NCBI GenBank assembly: GCA_034509425.1
Contig: JAVTVJ010000068.1
Location: forward strand, 558,001-622,000
Direction: 5' to 3'
Origin: Eopsaltria australis
Taxonomy: Eukaryota; Chordata; Aves; Passeriformes; Petroicidae
DNA length: 64,000 nucleotides
The position numbers and the translations under genes are program-made. Below, piece by piece: positions 38,773 to 51,163 of the stretch. How positions within the stretch are numbered: the stretch's first letter is position 1; every line of letters starts with the position of its first letter. Below the pieces are notes generated by a model. It ran no database searches. It was not told the origin of the DNA and was given only the letters and a program-made list of their open reading frames with translations.

Positions 38773-39622
38773 CTAGAAGAGAAGAGAAGGCAAAATTTGA
38801 TGGAAGAGAACAGAAGTTAAATTACTTCCACTCATTCAATTCAAATGCTGGACAAAACAACATAAATAACCTTATAACAAAAAATCTCTGTAGGAAAGAA
38901 ATGCAATCAAGAGTTTGCTAATCTACTCAGGCATTATCCCTGTGCCTGTGTATTTGAAAGATCTTTAGGGCAGTAATCAGATGTGATAGCATACAATTTC
39001 CCCTGGTTTATTTCCAGCTCTCTATATATCTGCTTTACATGCCCATTCCCCTAAATGTTCAATCCTCTTGTACTCTTCTGACTTAATATTCTAAAAGCTT
39101 TTCAATGTTAATTATTAATAATGTATCTATCTGAATTATTCACACTTCAGAGTAGCTCTGCAGTGTAAAATAAACAGATATCGCAGGCTGGTTTGGGAAG
39201 CATACTGTGATTTGTTACACACTGAGAGAAACCAAATAGTCACAGCAGTGAAAGTCAGGATAATAAGCAAAGGATGGGCAAACCTGCAAAAGTCCTCTCT
39301 CAGTATCTTGTAAATCTTGCATTGTACATTAGCATCTAAGTCACAGAGCCATAAAATTCTAAGGTGGCAACAAGTCAGCTCTTCCCAATCCAGGCAAATA
39401 GACCCTTGGAGATGTCTCCCAAGCTAGATCTTTGCTCAGGTAACTGCTTACTCTATCTGTGTGATTTCCAGATAAATCCTGCTGTGCAGAACTCTGCATG
39501 CTGGTCTGGACACTATTTTAAACAAGTATAAAGCATGGAATTATATAGACTGAAAAACAAAGTACCTAGTAGAAACGGTGGCATGTGGAAGACCAAGTCT
39601 AAAAGTAAAACTACAGGAGCTC

Positions 39623-39656
39623 AGACTAGATTAAACCTTCCGGATTAATCTAGTCT
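39623..39656. repeat. perfect 12-bp-stem inverted repeat
   Basis: AGACTAGATTAA (39623-39634) and TTAATCTAGTCT (39645-39656) pair exactly around the loop ACCTTCCGGA. Located in intron 5, 300 bp before the CR1 relic. Confidence 0.9.
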
Positions 39657-39954
39657 AAAGAGTTGCATCCTGGAAATTCTAATTTGCTTGCTGGTGATGT
39701 GAGGCAAATCTAATACTGTGTACAGAATAATAAGACTATATTCTCTGCAAAAACCCCTAAATTATAGGTGTCCTTGCATGCATAAGGTATATGTCTCTTT
39801 TATTAGCAATTCCTGAAGAATATAAAAAAACCAAACTGCAACATCTCTTGGTCTTGAAAAAAAATTTTCGCATAACTTAAGTGTAGGAACATTGCATTCA
39901 TATTATTGCTTAGCCAATAAAAAAGATGTATAAAACAATATGCTATAGCTTGCT

Positions 39955-41255
39955 ATTCCAGATAATCTGTGAAACAAAGAGGGGTGAGAGAAACGTTGCC
40001 AGAAGTGGCCATTTAGTGATGCCAGAAGCACTGAAGAATTGGAATCACAATGATTTGGAAAGGTTGTGGTGCTTGGAGGAGGTCCCTGATGACTGAAAAG
40101 AGACAAATGCAACATTCAGTTTAACACAGAACAAAAAGTATAGCCTGGTCAGCCTTGTGTTAATTTTCAGGAAGATTATGGAAGAAATCTACCCAGAAGC
40201 CATTCACAGGAAATGAGGAAGATGATGCCACTGGAAACACCCAGCACAGACTTCTCAAGAGCAAACCTGACCCAACTGACTGCCTTCTATAACAATGTGA
40301 CTGCATCCATAAATTTAAAGGAGAGGGAATGGATGAGAGGCTGTGGTTTGACCCACTGTGACTTTAGCAAGGTTTCTGACCTTAATGATTTCCTTGAAGA
40401 TCTTTAGAGACTGAAGAGGTATGGACTAGATGGTGGACTATCTACAATGTTGTCTAAAGAAAAGGGTGAGAAGAAACCTCATGAAGTTCAAGAAAAGCAA
40501 ATATTAACTCCTGCACCTGGGGCGGAGTGACAAAATGAAACAGTATAGGCTGGGAGCTGACTGGATAGAAAGTTGTTTTCTGGCAATAAACCTCACAGTC
40601 CTGGTGGACATCAACCAGAACACAAGTCAGCAATGTGTCCTTGGAGCAGAGCAGGGCAACAGCATCCTGAGCTGTGTTATTAAAAGTCTGGCCAGCAAGC
40701 TGAAGGATGTGATTTGTGCGACAGCAGCTAGAGTACTGTACCCAATTTTGGGCTGTCCAGAACAAGACAGATATTAAGAAATTGAAGGGAGTACAGTGGA
40801 ACTCCATCACAATGGTCAGGGAGGTTGAGCACAGGATGTAAGAGGAGATGCTGAAACAGCAGCGTTTGCTTAGTGTGAAGAAGAGAAGGCTGAGCTGGGG
40901 AAAGGAGAACACGACAATAAATTTTCCATCTTAACTATGCGATGAGTAGTTACAGACAAGACAGTCATACTTTTTTTGGAGGTGCACAATGAAAGGATGA
41001 ATGACAACGGACACAAGTTGCAATGTGGAAAACTCTGATTAAATATCAAGACAAAATAAATAGTCAAACACTGGAACAGGTTGCCCAGCATAACTGGCAT
41101 TCCATTCTTGGAGATACCATAAAATCAACTGAAGAAGTTGCTAAGCAACATGATGTAACTTTGAAGTTATCTTTGAGTAGGAGCTTGAACCAGATGACCT
41201 TCAGGGGGCTATTAGAAAACAGGCCCTGTTATGATTATGTGATTCTATCAGATAA
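39955..41255 (+). repeat. decayed CR1 LINE, plus strand, about 1.3 kb
   Basis: A run of CR1 ORF2 landmarks appears in the right order on the plus strand: GGAGGTCCCTGATGACTG (near 40080), GCCTGGTCAGCCTTGTG.., GAGCAAACCTGACCCAACTG, CTTTAGCAAGG (YxDFSKAF-like site, degraded), CTCCTGCACCTGGGGCGGAG, TATAGGCTGGGAGCTGACTG, GTCCTGGTGGAC, then CACTGGAACAGGTTGCCCAG. It ends GACCTTCAGGGGG...TTATGATTATGTGATTC, the CR1 3' end. Many frameshifts and stops show it is an old dead copy. The ORF seen antisense to it (40454-40912) is an artefact. Confidence 0.8.
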
Positions 41256-43004
41256 CCTTATCTCCATTTGCTGGGTAATTGTGGCATCCCCAATTCTTGT
41301 AAACTAATCTTTTATTCTTCCTCCCTGCTTTAATCACATTCACCATACTAAACTTCTCTCTCCACCATGTCTGGGTAATCAGCCAACTCATTAATTCACT
41401 GTTTCCCCTGACACCTTAGCTCTTCCTTTGCTGCACGACAGGCATTGTGTGTGTTTATTTTATGTTACAGTCTAAGACTCCTTCAGTTTAGAGGATCGAA
41501 AGGTCCCATATTGCACCAGTGGCCAGTAGCGTTTCAAAGAAAGAGCTTGCAATTTTAACAAGAGGAACTGGCTTCCCTTTGAAATAAGTGTTATATTCAG
41601 TTAGATTAAATCTCTGTGAACACATAACTGTGACTTCTGCTATTCAGTACAGGTAAAGGTAAGAAAAAGGCACAGGTAGGTTGGGTCTCCAGTAGGTGCC
41701 GCAAAAAGCTGCAGAGGCTGGTGGGGAAAAACCTGTTGGAGTAAACTTTGGGCCAAAGGCTGAATAGAAAAACCTGAGGGCTTTCAGCAAAGAAATGGTT
41801 TATTATTTTTTCCTTCCAGTTGTGTGTTCTTTATACAAAGATGCCTTATTCCAAAACCAGCTTCTCACCAGCAAAATGGTTCACAAACCCTGAATTGTGA
41901 CTAACTGCTCGGGTCAAAAGGGAGTAATGGCACTACGATTAAATTCTGGAAAACGAGACATTTACATGACAGTTTACACACACAGAGCAAGACAAGGGCA
42001 CTGCTTTGATGCCCTCAGAATGTTAGAATCTACTTAATCGCAAACACATAAAAAATGCTTTAGCCAAAGATACTAGGCACATTACATGCTCTTAAATTCT
42101 TTATTTTTGAAAAGGGAACTGCTTGCATGGCAGCTGGTTAATATAAATAATTTTAAGACACTTGTTCAGATAGTAAATAAATATATTAAGCTTTCTAAAA
42201 TAAAGAAATAGAAGCAGGAATTGATGGGCTGTGTTTTTTTGATCAGTCTCTGTTCTTAGAAGCAGACTAGCTCAGATTTGTAGAGAAACAACTTGTTTTG
42301 GACTAATGATGAAAAGTCATTCTGTGTTACAAGCACCAGTGACAGACCTGCACAAAATCTTGCATCACTACTTTTACTTCAGTCACAGTACTACAGCACT
42401 GAAAGCCACATTCCAACTATTTGGCTTGCAGTTGAGATGCTCATTAGGTACATGTTGATATAGACCAGACTCCGTAGATCCTGAAATCCATGCAACAATC
42501 TCCTCAGTGCTAAATGTTTTTGAAATGAAAAGGCCATATTCTTAATGGCTTTTTTCATTTTTTCTGCCATATCATAATGTAGTTACACAGAACAAGCAAA
42601 CCAGTAAAACACCTTCTGGATGTGTTTTCTACTTCTTTAGAAATCAAAGTAATTTTTTAAAAGTATAAAACAGAACCAGAAGCTGTAGATGTTGTTATTC
42701 CCAGTTCAGACTAACACATGAAGTATCCACTTGTCTTCCACCAGCAAGATGGTGGGACATGTCTTCTCCCTCTTCATGTGACTACTCAAGGACACTGGAC
42801 CTTGAAATAGAGTACATGGGTAAAAATTTGTGCTATTATTCAAATCACCAATTTGAAATATGAAAACCAATGCAAATTCCAAGATAAGAGGACACCTGCT
42901 CTGCACAGGAAAGGGCTAATTTTGAAGAGGTGGTTAAAGTATCTCAATGGAGGCCACAGCTGCACTTATTTGAATGACCTTGGGGCTCAAACCTGCTCAC
43001 TTAC

Positions 43005-43161
43005 AGCTGAATTCCACTGAAGAAGGAGCCAAAGAGTCCAATCATGCCCAGGAATTCCACTCGGCTCAGATTTCGGACGATGTACTCCTCACAAACGTTC
43101 GAGATGCCATATAGTGTTGCTCCCCCAAGTACTAAGAGGTCCCCTATCAGTTTATTTTCAC
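43005..43161 (-). CDS. SLC35F1: SLC35F1 exon 5
   Basis: This exon (157 nt) starts with two bases completing Gly, then [18 protein letters not shown], and ends SFFSGIQ plus two bases of a split Leu codon (about residues 213-265). Two membrane segments are seen, at about residues 217-241 and 248-264. The acceptor is TATCCCTAG just above 43161 and the donor is GTAAGTGAG below 43005. One residue stands out: [10 protein letters not shown] has Cys (about residue 236), where I remember Trp in human SLC35F1 and Cys in the paralogue SLC35F2. The rest of the exon ([12 protein letters not shown]) reads as F1. An N-L-S sequon lies at about residue 243; whether it faces the lumen is unknown. Confidence 0.97.
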
Positions 43162-46100
43162 CTAGGGATAAACAGAAAAAAAATCAGAATACCTCAAAAC
43201 AAGCACCTTTTGTCCAAAACCATTGCAAGTTCTTGCCTACAGATTTCATTCCTCAGTCACTACGTAGCCTTTATCTGGGATTATAAAATGAATGCAAATG
43301 TTCTGTCATTTTAACAGTTTTCATTCAATACTCCAGCCGAGTCTAGCAGAGACAAAGAGAGAGCACATTCCTTGCTATAGAAAAAAAGAAGCCAAAATTC
43401 TGAAAAACTTGTAAAAAAAGTACAGAATCCAAGCAACACTCTTCAGAGACTAATCCTTTTTACTTTATTAGTACTACCTATTTTTTTCTTTGCAGAGAGA
43501 ATGTGGTTCAACTCTATAGAGCAGTTTGTATCTCATCTTGAAATTTAACCAGTCATGGTTAAAACATGTTCAGCGCTTAGATCTGAGGACAACTGAAAAA
43601 TTCTGTGTACCTGTGAAATGAGTGAAGAAATCATTACAACCCAATATTGACCTCATTTTCACATGGAGCTGTTTGACAAGAAAGGGAGGAGGAAGGATGG
43701 GGTGTAGACAGGGTGATGATAATGACAGATTTTTAAAAGAGGTTCAATTAACATAGCAGTACCTAATGTATGCAATGAACAACAAGATGTATTTTCAATA
43801 CCTCCAGGTATACAGAATTACTAAAACCTTTTGTTATCAAAGACTGTTTGAAATCTTTTTAAGTCTTGGAAGATTTTATTATTGGGTGTTGGGGATAGCT
43901 GCAGGGATATTTGATCAAGATCAAGTTCCAGCTTGAAAACTGAGGCCCTAGCTTTGCAAACTAGTGCATGCAATTCCCTCTGCACATATGGCTTGTTAAA
44001 TGATTTCTACAAGAGCTACCGCTTCACAAAGCTGTCAGATATTGCTGCAGAACCATATTCTGAAAGGCTGGATATAATGGATTTTTCTTTGAAAAGTTTC
44101 AGCAGAAATGCTGAAGTACTAAACTATATTTTTTAAAAAAGAAACCTCATTTTCTTTTAAATACCATGGTTTATTTTTTATGTCCCTGTCTTTTAAGGTT
44201 TTATTTCAATTGATTAGTAAAATATACACTGCAGTAAGTAAAAATGGAAACCAAACATTCTGATTGGTTCAAAATTGTCTTTTCAACATTTTTGTTGAAG
44301 GAGCTCTTTTGAGCCTTCAGTTATCATTCCAAACCATAGTGCTGAAATTTCTATGGAGAAGAAATTTATGATAATAAAAACGGTCATAAGAGGACAGACC
44401 AAGGGTTCCTTAATCCAATATCCTGTCCCCAACACTGAAAATATGCACCAGAAAAGCAGAAGCTGTTTAAGGACAATAAGAATGGAGTAAAGTGTAAAAC
44501 ACTCCCAGTTTCCAATATTTTTCAGCTCACATGAGACGTGGCTTCTGTGTATTTAGCAAACATTATTAGATTTGTTTTTCACATACTCATCCAGATTTTC
44601 ACTGAATTTCTGTTTTGAATGTTCCTTGACTGGCAACATGTTTACATTAGACCATTTATCCTTTTATGATTTAGTTGTTTTGTTGTTCTTCTTCTTTCTT
44701 CTTTTAATTTTCTTTTGCAATCAGTAATTGAAGATATTCTTAATATAAAATAACCATCAGCACTTGACAAAACTTCTTCATATCCCTGATGCATTTCACA
44801 TTTCATAGTGGCTCCATTGATTCCTCACTGAGCTCACTTATTCAGTATTTATTGCAGCTACTCACTGACACTTCAGGGAAGTATTGCTGAAAGAGCTTTT
44901 GACCTTAGAGCTTCTTCTGGGACAAAAGTATCATCCTTTTGCATCTGTGAGACAAAAGCAGTTCAGAGGCTGAGCATTTTCACACAGATGGGATGGCCTC
45001 AAGCATCACACCCTGATAGCTCTCCCCAAAGTGCTCTCATGCTGAGTGTGAGCCTCAACCTTCAGGGCTTTCCCAGAAGAGGGAGCTGAGATCTGTTCAG
45101 AGCACCAGACAGTGCTGACACTGGAACCTCCTACAGTACTCAGCAGCACAGGGTGGCTGAGGAGAGCATAAACAAATAGGCAAGTACAGAGGGACTTCTA
45201 ACAGCCAGTTCTCAGTAGATTAGACATTTTCTGAGATAGAAGTTGTATTAGATCATCAAATTTAATAAACCTTGAGGGATTCTTCATCAATTTGTGTAAA
45301 ATCTGTATATTTTTGGCCGACTATTAGGAAGTACTTTATGCTTTTAAATTTCATGCTGGATACCTCAAAATTGTATTGGTCATCCCATAATTTCCTGAGA
45401 AATATTTTAAAATTACTGTGTACTGATCATCTCCATATCACTGAAGATTTCATGTGCCTTTGCAGTATCTCTTTCTTGCCTTTACTGAGAGATGGAATGT
45501 CCCAGTCTGGCTACAGTCTCTTCATCTGAATCCATTTTTTGCCCTTGAAGAGCTTTCTCACCTTTCTCCACAGGTTATGCAGGCATATTTTCTGATTGCT
45601 TCTTTTTGAGATGCAGTGACTAGAGTAATGCATGGTACCCAAGGGACTGGTGCATCAAAACTTTATATGCTGGTATAAAAATGTTGGTTTTGCTTTCTTC
45701 CTTAGCAATTACTATTCTGGTTGTCAAATGCCTTATCTTAGCTTCTTCGAGAGGCTGAGACTTCAGAGCTTTCCCCCAAGACTGACATATCCCTATAGAC
45801 TTATTTTCAGGGATTTAATATCCACAGGTATCTACTGGTTTTATTGCTAAGGAAATATGTGTTAACCAACTAGAGACATTCTAAACACTTTATGGATAAT
45901 AAAATTGTATTTGGCCAATTTAAAGGTGTGGGTCACTCTTCAGAAGGCACACAGGGCATAGTCTGTCAAAACAAGCTTTACAATAAAGATTGTTACCATA
46001 TTTAATATTCTGTGTAGAAGTCATACAGTGTTAGTGTTTTGGGAACTAGTTATAGCACTGTAGTGTAACACAAATCTTCTAAATGTGAACTGTGTTCTGA

Positions 46101-48447
46101 CATGATTTCTTTTCACACTCTCAGTAGGCCTCTTTGCCACATTTCTGCCCTAGCTCCTACCATTAAGAGGTGTTTCTCTTTGCTTTTGGTTGTAGTTACT
46201 GATGAATGTAATATCTAAAAATCATTCTCAATGTGTCCCATTTTAAATTGAACATACACTCATATGTGTAATAACAGGATTGATGTGACTGGTTTTCAGA
46301 GACTGTTGTAAGTTAAAGCTATGAAGTGCTTTGAAAAACCTGGATGAAACACTTAGACCTCTGTGGCTTAGACCCCTGTGTATGGCAGGAGCAGAGGTAT
46401 GAAGGTAACTCATGGGTATTAGTTCAGAATAATGTTATTTTCAGGTATACTTGGCATGTAAGATGCTAGAGCACTAAATACTTAATAGCAACTGTTTTTC
46501 CCATTGAGTAATGTGCAAAATATCAGTAAGGATACAATAAAGAGGTAAACAACCATGTATTTATTGAAAATTGAGAGCCTGTGTGCACATTATACTTAAT
46601 TCCTGAAGATAGTTTGGAAAATAACTGTTAATCTCTCAGTGATACACTTTAAATTCATGTTCCCTTACTGTAAGAGTTGCAGGCTAAATTGCCTTATGCT
46701 GTGGGTACCTAGCAGAGCCTTATGGCTCTTCTAATACAGCAACCAGTGTGGTCCACAGGGGCACACAGGTATCCATAGTTCTTGTTCCCTAAAATATAAG
46801 ATAAATAGAGACATTTACTGAGGACTAACAAAGCATCATTGCTTTTGGTGTCTTCCTTATTTTAGTTTACCCAGTCCTACAAAACAACCTATAAATGGTG
46901 TACAACCTCTTAATGAAGAGTTTGAATAATTTTGTTCTTTTTTTTTTCCTGCCATTATTTCTTTTTATTTGTACATTTTAATGTGTAGCTTTACCCTTTC
47001 AAAGAAATTCAATCAGATGATTTATTTTACTCTGTTAAAGACAGCATCATTAATAACATCGTTATGCCACTGAAACAAGTTAAAAAGCTGCAGTCTCTCT
47101 GCATAGCAATAAGCATGGATACAGTTTTTCATGTGTAGGTCCAAATTAAAAGGCAGAGATGCATGTTAACAGATTTTTCTGGACAAATTTACTTAACAGC
47201 CATACCCATGCTTTAATAATGAGCATGGCAAACAACATCAAATTACTGCAGTTGGATGGCAAAGTGTCAGTGCTCTTCAAGCTGTTCCTTGTCTGCTTCC
47301 ACAGCCCCACATGCTCCTGCTGATGCACAGCTCACCCGCTCAAGCATGTTACTCTCTAGACTGCTGGGACACAGGATGTTTCTTCTGGAATCTTGGTTTG
47401 AAATCTCAATCCCTCTGAAATCAGACATTCCCAGTGCAGCTTTGGCTGGCTGATTACATAGTACAGAATATATTATTTCCTTTTTAGCTGGGGCAGGGCT
47501 ACTTCTGGAGAAGACCAATAACTAAAAGTCTCCTTTCAGGATTAAGGACAGAGATAAAACGGGGCAGGGAGATATGGTAAGCACTGTCACAAACTCCATT
47601 GTTTTATTTAGTAGCATTCTGGCAAATGCAGTTTTTACAGCACTTGCATTTGTATTCAGAAAGCTGAGTCAAGAATTTTTAATCCCAGTGTATTATGCTC
47701 TGCTCACAATTCAGTGCTTTTAATTAAGAATGAAAACTGTGCCTAATTGACAATCTTTGAAAAGAATTTCCAGCCTTCCCACATCATTTGGCTTGGTACT
47801 AGAGAAATCAATGTGACAGGGGAAGTTGATCGATGAAATCTAACTCTGTCTAGTCTGCATTAATAGATACACACACATTATTCATATGATGCCACACATA
47901 AAAAAGAACATTTTACACACAAGAAGGTTCTTTTCAAAAATGTTACAGTCAAGTACCAAAACTTTAGTACAAGACTGTGTGCAAAACCCAACTGGCAATA
48001 CATAGGTTTGGTGCTCTTTAGCACTTATCCAGTGACCCTCTGTAGAAAAACAAGCAAAGTTGAGGAGAAGTAAGAGCATACAGTGGATGTGGGAGGTCCT
48101 TATGACTCAGAAATGTAGCCAATTTGGAAAGGAAGCTATTGAGGTTTGCAGTCCAACAGCTAAGCCAAAATAGAAGGAAACGACAAATATTTTGCTTGTC
48201 CCCCCAGCTTGCACAGAGGGTGATCTGTGTTGTAAGACACAGGGCCCAAGAAACCTGCTTGCAGCACTGCTGATTTGTGTTGACCCCTTTTTGCCCTTCT
48301 GACAGAGAAAACTCTGAATGGTGCAATGCTTGGATCCACGAAGCTACGGAGTTTCTTGCCAAATTTCTTTGGCCCCAGTCTGACACACACTGGTCAATGG
48401 TTTCTCTGAACAGAACATGGCCATACAACCCATCCATCCTTACTTAC
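43162..48447 (-). other. SLC35F1: SLC35F1 intron 4
   Basis: Phase-1 intron of 5,286 bp. An old amniote repeat fragment is seen at 44385-44690. A short stretch at 46318-46352 resembles the GCTTTGA..CCTGGATGAAA piece of MIR-type elements, but it is too short to be sure. Nothing else was recognised. Confidence 0.9.
44385..44690 (+). repeat. ancient amniote interspersed repeat relic
   Basis: The plus strand carries AGGACAGACCAAGGGTTCC followed by CCAATATCCTGTCCCCAAC and CACCAGAAAAGCAGAAG, then a T-rich part (TTAGATTTGTTTTTCACATA...). This resembles a repeat common in turtles and crocodilians that begins GGACAGACCAAGGGTCCATC..CCAGTATCCTGTC and continues into a CR1-like 3' region. Exact family not assigned; limits approximate. 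Confidence 0.45.
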
Positions 48448-48607
48448 CTGCTCCTTGCTGTCTCCCAACGAGGACATCTGCTCCTGCCATGCAGCCCATG
48501 CCCAGAATGCAGACCACAATCCCAATGAAATGCACTGCCTTGTATCGTACCAGCAAGAAGAACCAGGAGAGGAGTATCACCACTGGGATGACAAAACAGT
48601 CTAGGAG
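48448..48607 (-). CDS. SLC35F1: SLC35F1 exon 4
   Basis: This exon (160 nt) encodes 53 residues starting LLDCFVIPVVILLSWFF and ending LVGRQQGA, plus the first base of a split Gly codon (about residues 160-213). Two membrane segments are visible: about residues 160-179 (LLDCFVIPVVILLSWFFLLV) and 186-206 (starting FIGIVVCILGMGCM). They are separated by the short basic loop RYKAVH. The acceptor is TTTTTTGACAG at 48608 upward and the donor is GTAAGTA at 48441-48447. The preceding exon ends TSVQ at phase 0, and the join VQ-LLDCF matches the SLC35F1/F2 family order. The DNA is more GC-rich and CpG-bearing than the surrounding intron, as expected for coding sequence. Confidence 0.97.
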
Positions 48608-50229
48608 CTGTCAAAAAAGAGAAGATCAACAACACATCAACCCGCAAATACTTTGCCCTAAAGTACTAGGACAGATTCCAGCAGAGGGAAGCATGGTTAT
48701 TTAGTTTGTGAGAGCACTTTCTACCAAGAGAAAGTGTATTCAAGTGGCTCTTCATGCATCAGACACAAGGTGAGACTGCCCATGACAATTCCAAGAATTC
48801 AGGAGAGCTCTTGCTCTACGATAACACTCAAAGCACTGTTCTTGGATTCAGATGCATATTTCAAATCCATGGGAAGAAAACCTGGGCCAAAAGAGAGTCA
48901 CACCACTCCATCTGGTCCTCACCTCTGCTGATTAATAGACAAGGTCTGAGGTTAGTTTTCCTGCAGTCTAGACATATGCTATAATTCAGTCAATTCCGGT
49001 CCAGATATTAGGAATGTTCATAACACAAAAGTTGACCACATTTCGTAAATCTGTCCATATAAATCCAGGGTTTTGTGCATGCAGAATGCTTATGAAAAAT
49101 CTGGCCCCTGTGGTGACAGTTATCTCTGTGGATATAGAGTCCCATATGCCTTTGAAGGGAAAAAAAACCCCAAAACACCATCTTGTGTGCAGTGCAAGAA
49201 ACTCAGTCTTCTTGCCAATAGACCCTTGGAAAGAGCTTTCTCAAAGAAATGTTATGAAACACAATTTTTAATTGTTTGGATTTTTTTGGGACATCAAGCA
49301 ATAAGCCCAGAGAAGATGTGATAAAAAAAGAAATGCACCAAATGTTTGCGAGAGGACCTTGAGATTCTCAAATTAAAGCATATTTTAGAAGCTAGTGCAT
49401 GTCACCAGGACAAAAAAAATACTGTGTAAGAAACACCCAAAGAAGCTTGACTTTAATCCCACTTCCTAAAAGGATACAGGTAATGAAGAGCTGCAATTCT
49501 GTGGACTAATGATGGGATTTAACAAATTATGCAGGATGCACTACTGTTCAGTGCCAATTGATACAGCCTGCACCAGAGCTATATGATTACATCTTCTTCC
49601 TAATGAAAATGTCTGGAACAACCAAAGAAGGAGAATCGTGAACTCTGTCCATAGTTCTGGAAAAAAACCACTCCAGATATTGTTAACTTTATTTTAGTTG
49701 ATGTTGTTTGATTTTTCTTCCCTTTGAAACCATTACATGTTACTTGCTTTTTCAGTGTGATTTACCACTAAGGTCACTGTTATCAAAAAAAGATCAAACC
49801 CCTTTTAACTTCTTTGTCCATCCATGTGTTATTTGAAGAAAGAAAAATTTTTGGATTATTCCAAGAATTTCACTGCTTAGAAAACTATTTTTTGCATGTG
49901 AGATACATACGTAATAAACATTATATTTGTGGGATCAGCAAAAATATAAAAACCAATTTTTGGACTGAGAATAATTTCCCTGAAACTTCCTTTGAAAAAC
50001 TAGAGTGTGCAGTGCAAACCCATCCATTTCAAAGATTTCCCAGACAGTGAAAGGCAAAAGCCTTCAGAAGAAACCCAGTTTATCAGTGGCATCATGCTGC
50101 CTTTGGCAGGCTCAAACAGTCCCAAAGAGCTGTGGAACAGATGAGGGAAATTAAAAATGGGAACTGTTGATGCTATAAGCAGGTTCTGCATTTGAAGTGG
50201 GAGCTAATCATCTAAAAGTCATGGTCAGG

Positions 50230-50779
50230 CCTCTTTACAGTGAAAACTTTCTCCAGCAGTTCCCAAAATGCCATCCTTCAGTGACAGAACACAAAAAGGA
50301 ACAAGGTCTGAAAGAAGTGGAACAAGCTTCTTCGCCTGCATGGGGCTTCTGCTGTGTCCCTGCAGAGCCTGCAGCACACCCAGCACGTACCCAGCTCACA
50401 CTTGGCAGCTGGGCTGGGCAAAGACATGCACATGGAACACACCACATCCACAGGAACAACTCCAGAAGCCGTGCTGCTGGGAGCAGCCATCTCCTGGGGC
50501 AGGGAGGGCTGGTGGCAGGAGTACCAAGCACACACATTAAATCCTGGGCATCGGAGAGAAGGGCACCCTTTGGTGTAACCTATGGGATGTGGGCACTCCA
50601 CACTCATTCATCGTGCCTGCACTTGCTGGATGTCTGTCCTTCAGCAGCTGCACTGGCACACACTACACCCATCACCTCTGCTGAAGGTGGTACCAAACAG
50701 CAAGGAGGCAGGCACTTCTTACCCTGCTCACAGCTACCCCTGAAGGTTTGAATGCCTCTGTCCCATTCCCTCCCAGTGC
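50230..50779. other. GC-richer block in intron 3, nature unknown
   Basis: About 550 bp with visibly higher G+C than its surroundings, rich in CTGC, CAGC and CACAC words, directly next to a hairpin and the CR1 pair. Several frames on both strands are open at once (the longest 184 codons, plus strand, 50197-50751). None has a recognisable domain, paired splice sites or codon character, so a chance open region in a GC-rich, CpG-containing segment is likely. A worn LTR or other non-autonomous repeat is possible. Confidence 0.4.
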
Positions 50780-50814
50780 AGCATTGAACAGGTGAATTGA
50801 ACCTGTTCAATGCT
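50780..50814. repeat. perfect 14-bp-stem inverted repeat
   Basis: AGCATTGAACAGGT (50780-50793) and ACCTGTTCAATGCT (50801-50814) are exact reverse complements around the 7-base loop GAATTGA. It lies at the junction between the GC-richer block and the CR1 pair. Confidence 0.9.
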
Positions 50815-50913
50815 CATAACCTGGTCATTTTCTGACCTCAACACAGTTTTCCATCACTTAATGTGTGGCCACAAAGAAGACGGAGGTTCTTTCTTTAACA
50901 GAAATCACATGGA

Positions 50914-51163
50914 GAATCATAGAATCATAACATAAAAGGATTTGGGTTGTAGGGGACCTTGAAGATTAACCAGTTCCAACCCCCTTGCCACAGGAAGAAA
51001 AAGCTTCAACTAGACCAGATTGTTCAAAGCTCCACCCAACCTGGCCTGGAACACTTCCAGGGATGGCGCATCCACAGCTTCTCTGGGCAACCTGTTCCAG
51101 TGTCTCACCACCCTCATAGGGAAGAATTTCTTCCTATTGTCTAATCTAATCCTGCACTCCTCC
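50914..51163 (-). repeat. CR1 LINE 3' end, minus strand
   Basis: The plus strand starts with two tail units (AATCATAGAATCATAA), then TTTGGGTTGTAGGGGACCTTG, CCAGTTCCAACCCCCTTGCC, CCACCCAACCTGGCCTGGAA, GGGCAACCTGTTCCAGTGTC and AATTTCTTCCTATTGTCTAA. This is a reversed, relatively well-kept CR1 3' end, with short 3' tail repeats. The minus-strand frame still reads RVVRHWNRLPREAVDAPSLE, the end of CR1 ORF2. It abuts a second CR1 tail of opposite orientation at about 51164. Confidence 0.9.

Larger units (their letters stand above)
38773..43004 (-). other. SLC35F1: SLC35F1 intron 5
   Basis: Phase-2 intron of 4,232 bp. Its main content is a decayed 1.3-kb CR1 LINE on the plus strand (39955-41255), antisense to the gene, plus a perfect 12-bp-stem hairpin at 39623-39656 just before it. 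No other feature was recognised. Confidence 0.9.

Noticed and set aside
40454..40912. 152-codon minus-strand frame
   Set aside because: Antisense shadow of the decayed plus-strand CR1 at 39955-41255.
46318..46352. short MIR-like piece (GCTTTGAAAAACCTGGATGA)
   Set aside because: Only about 35 bases resemble MIR; too short to separate from chance.
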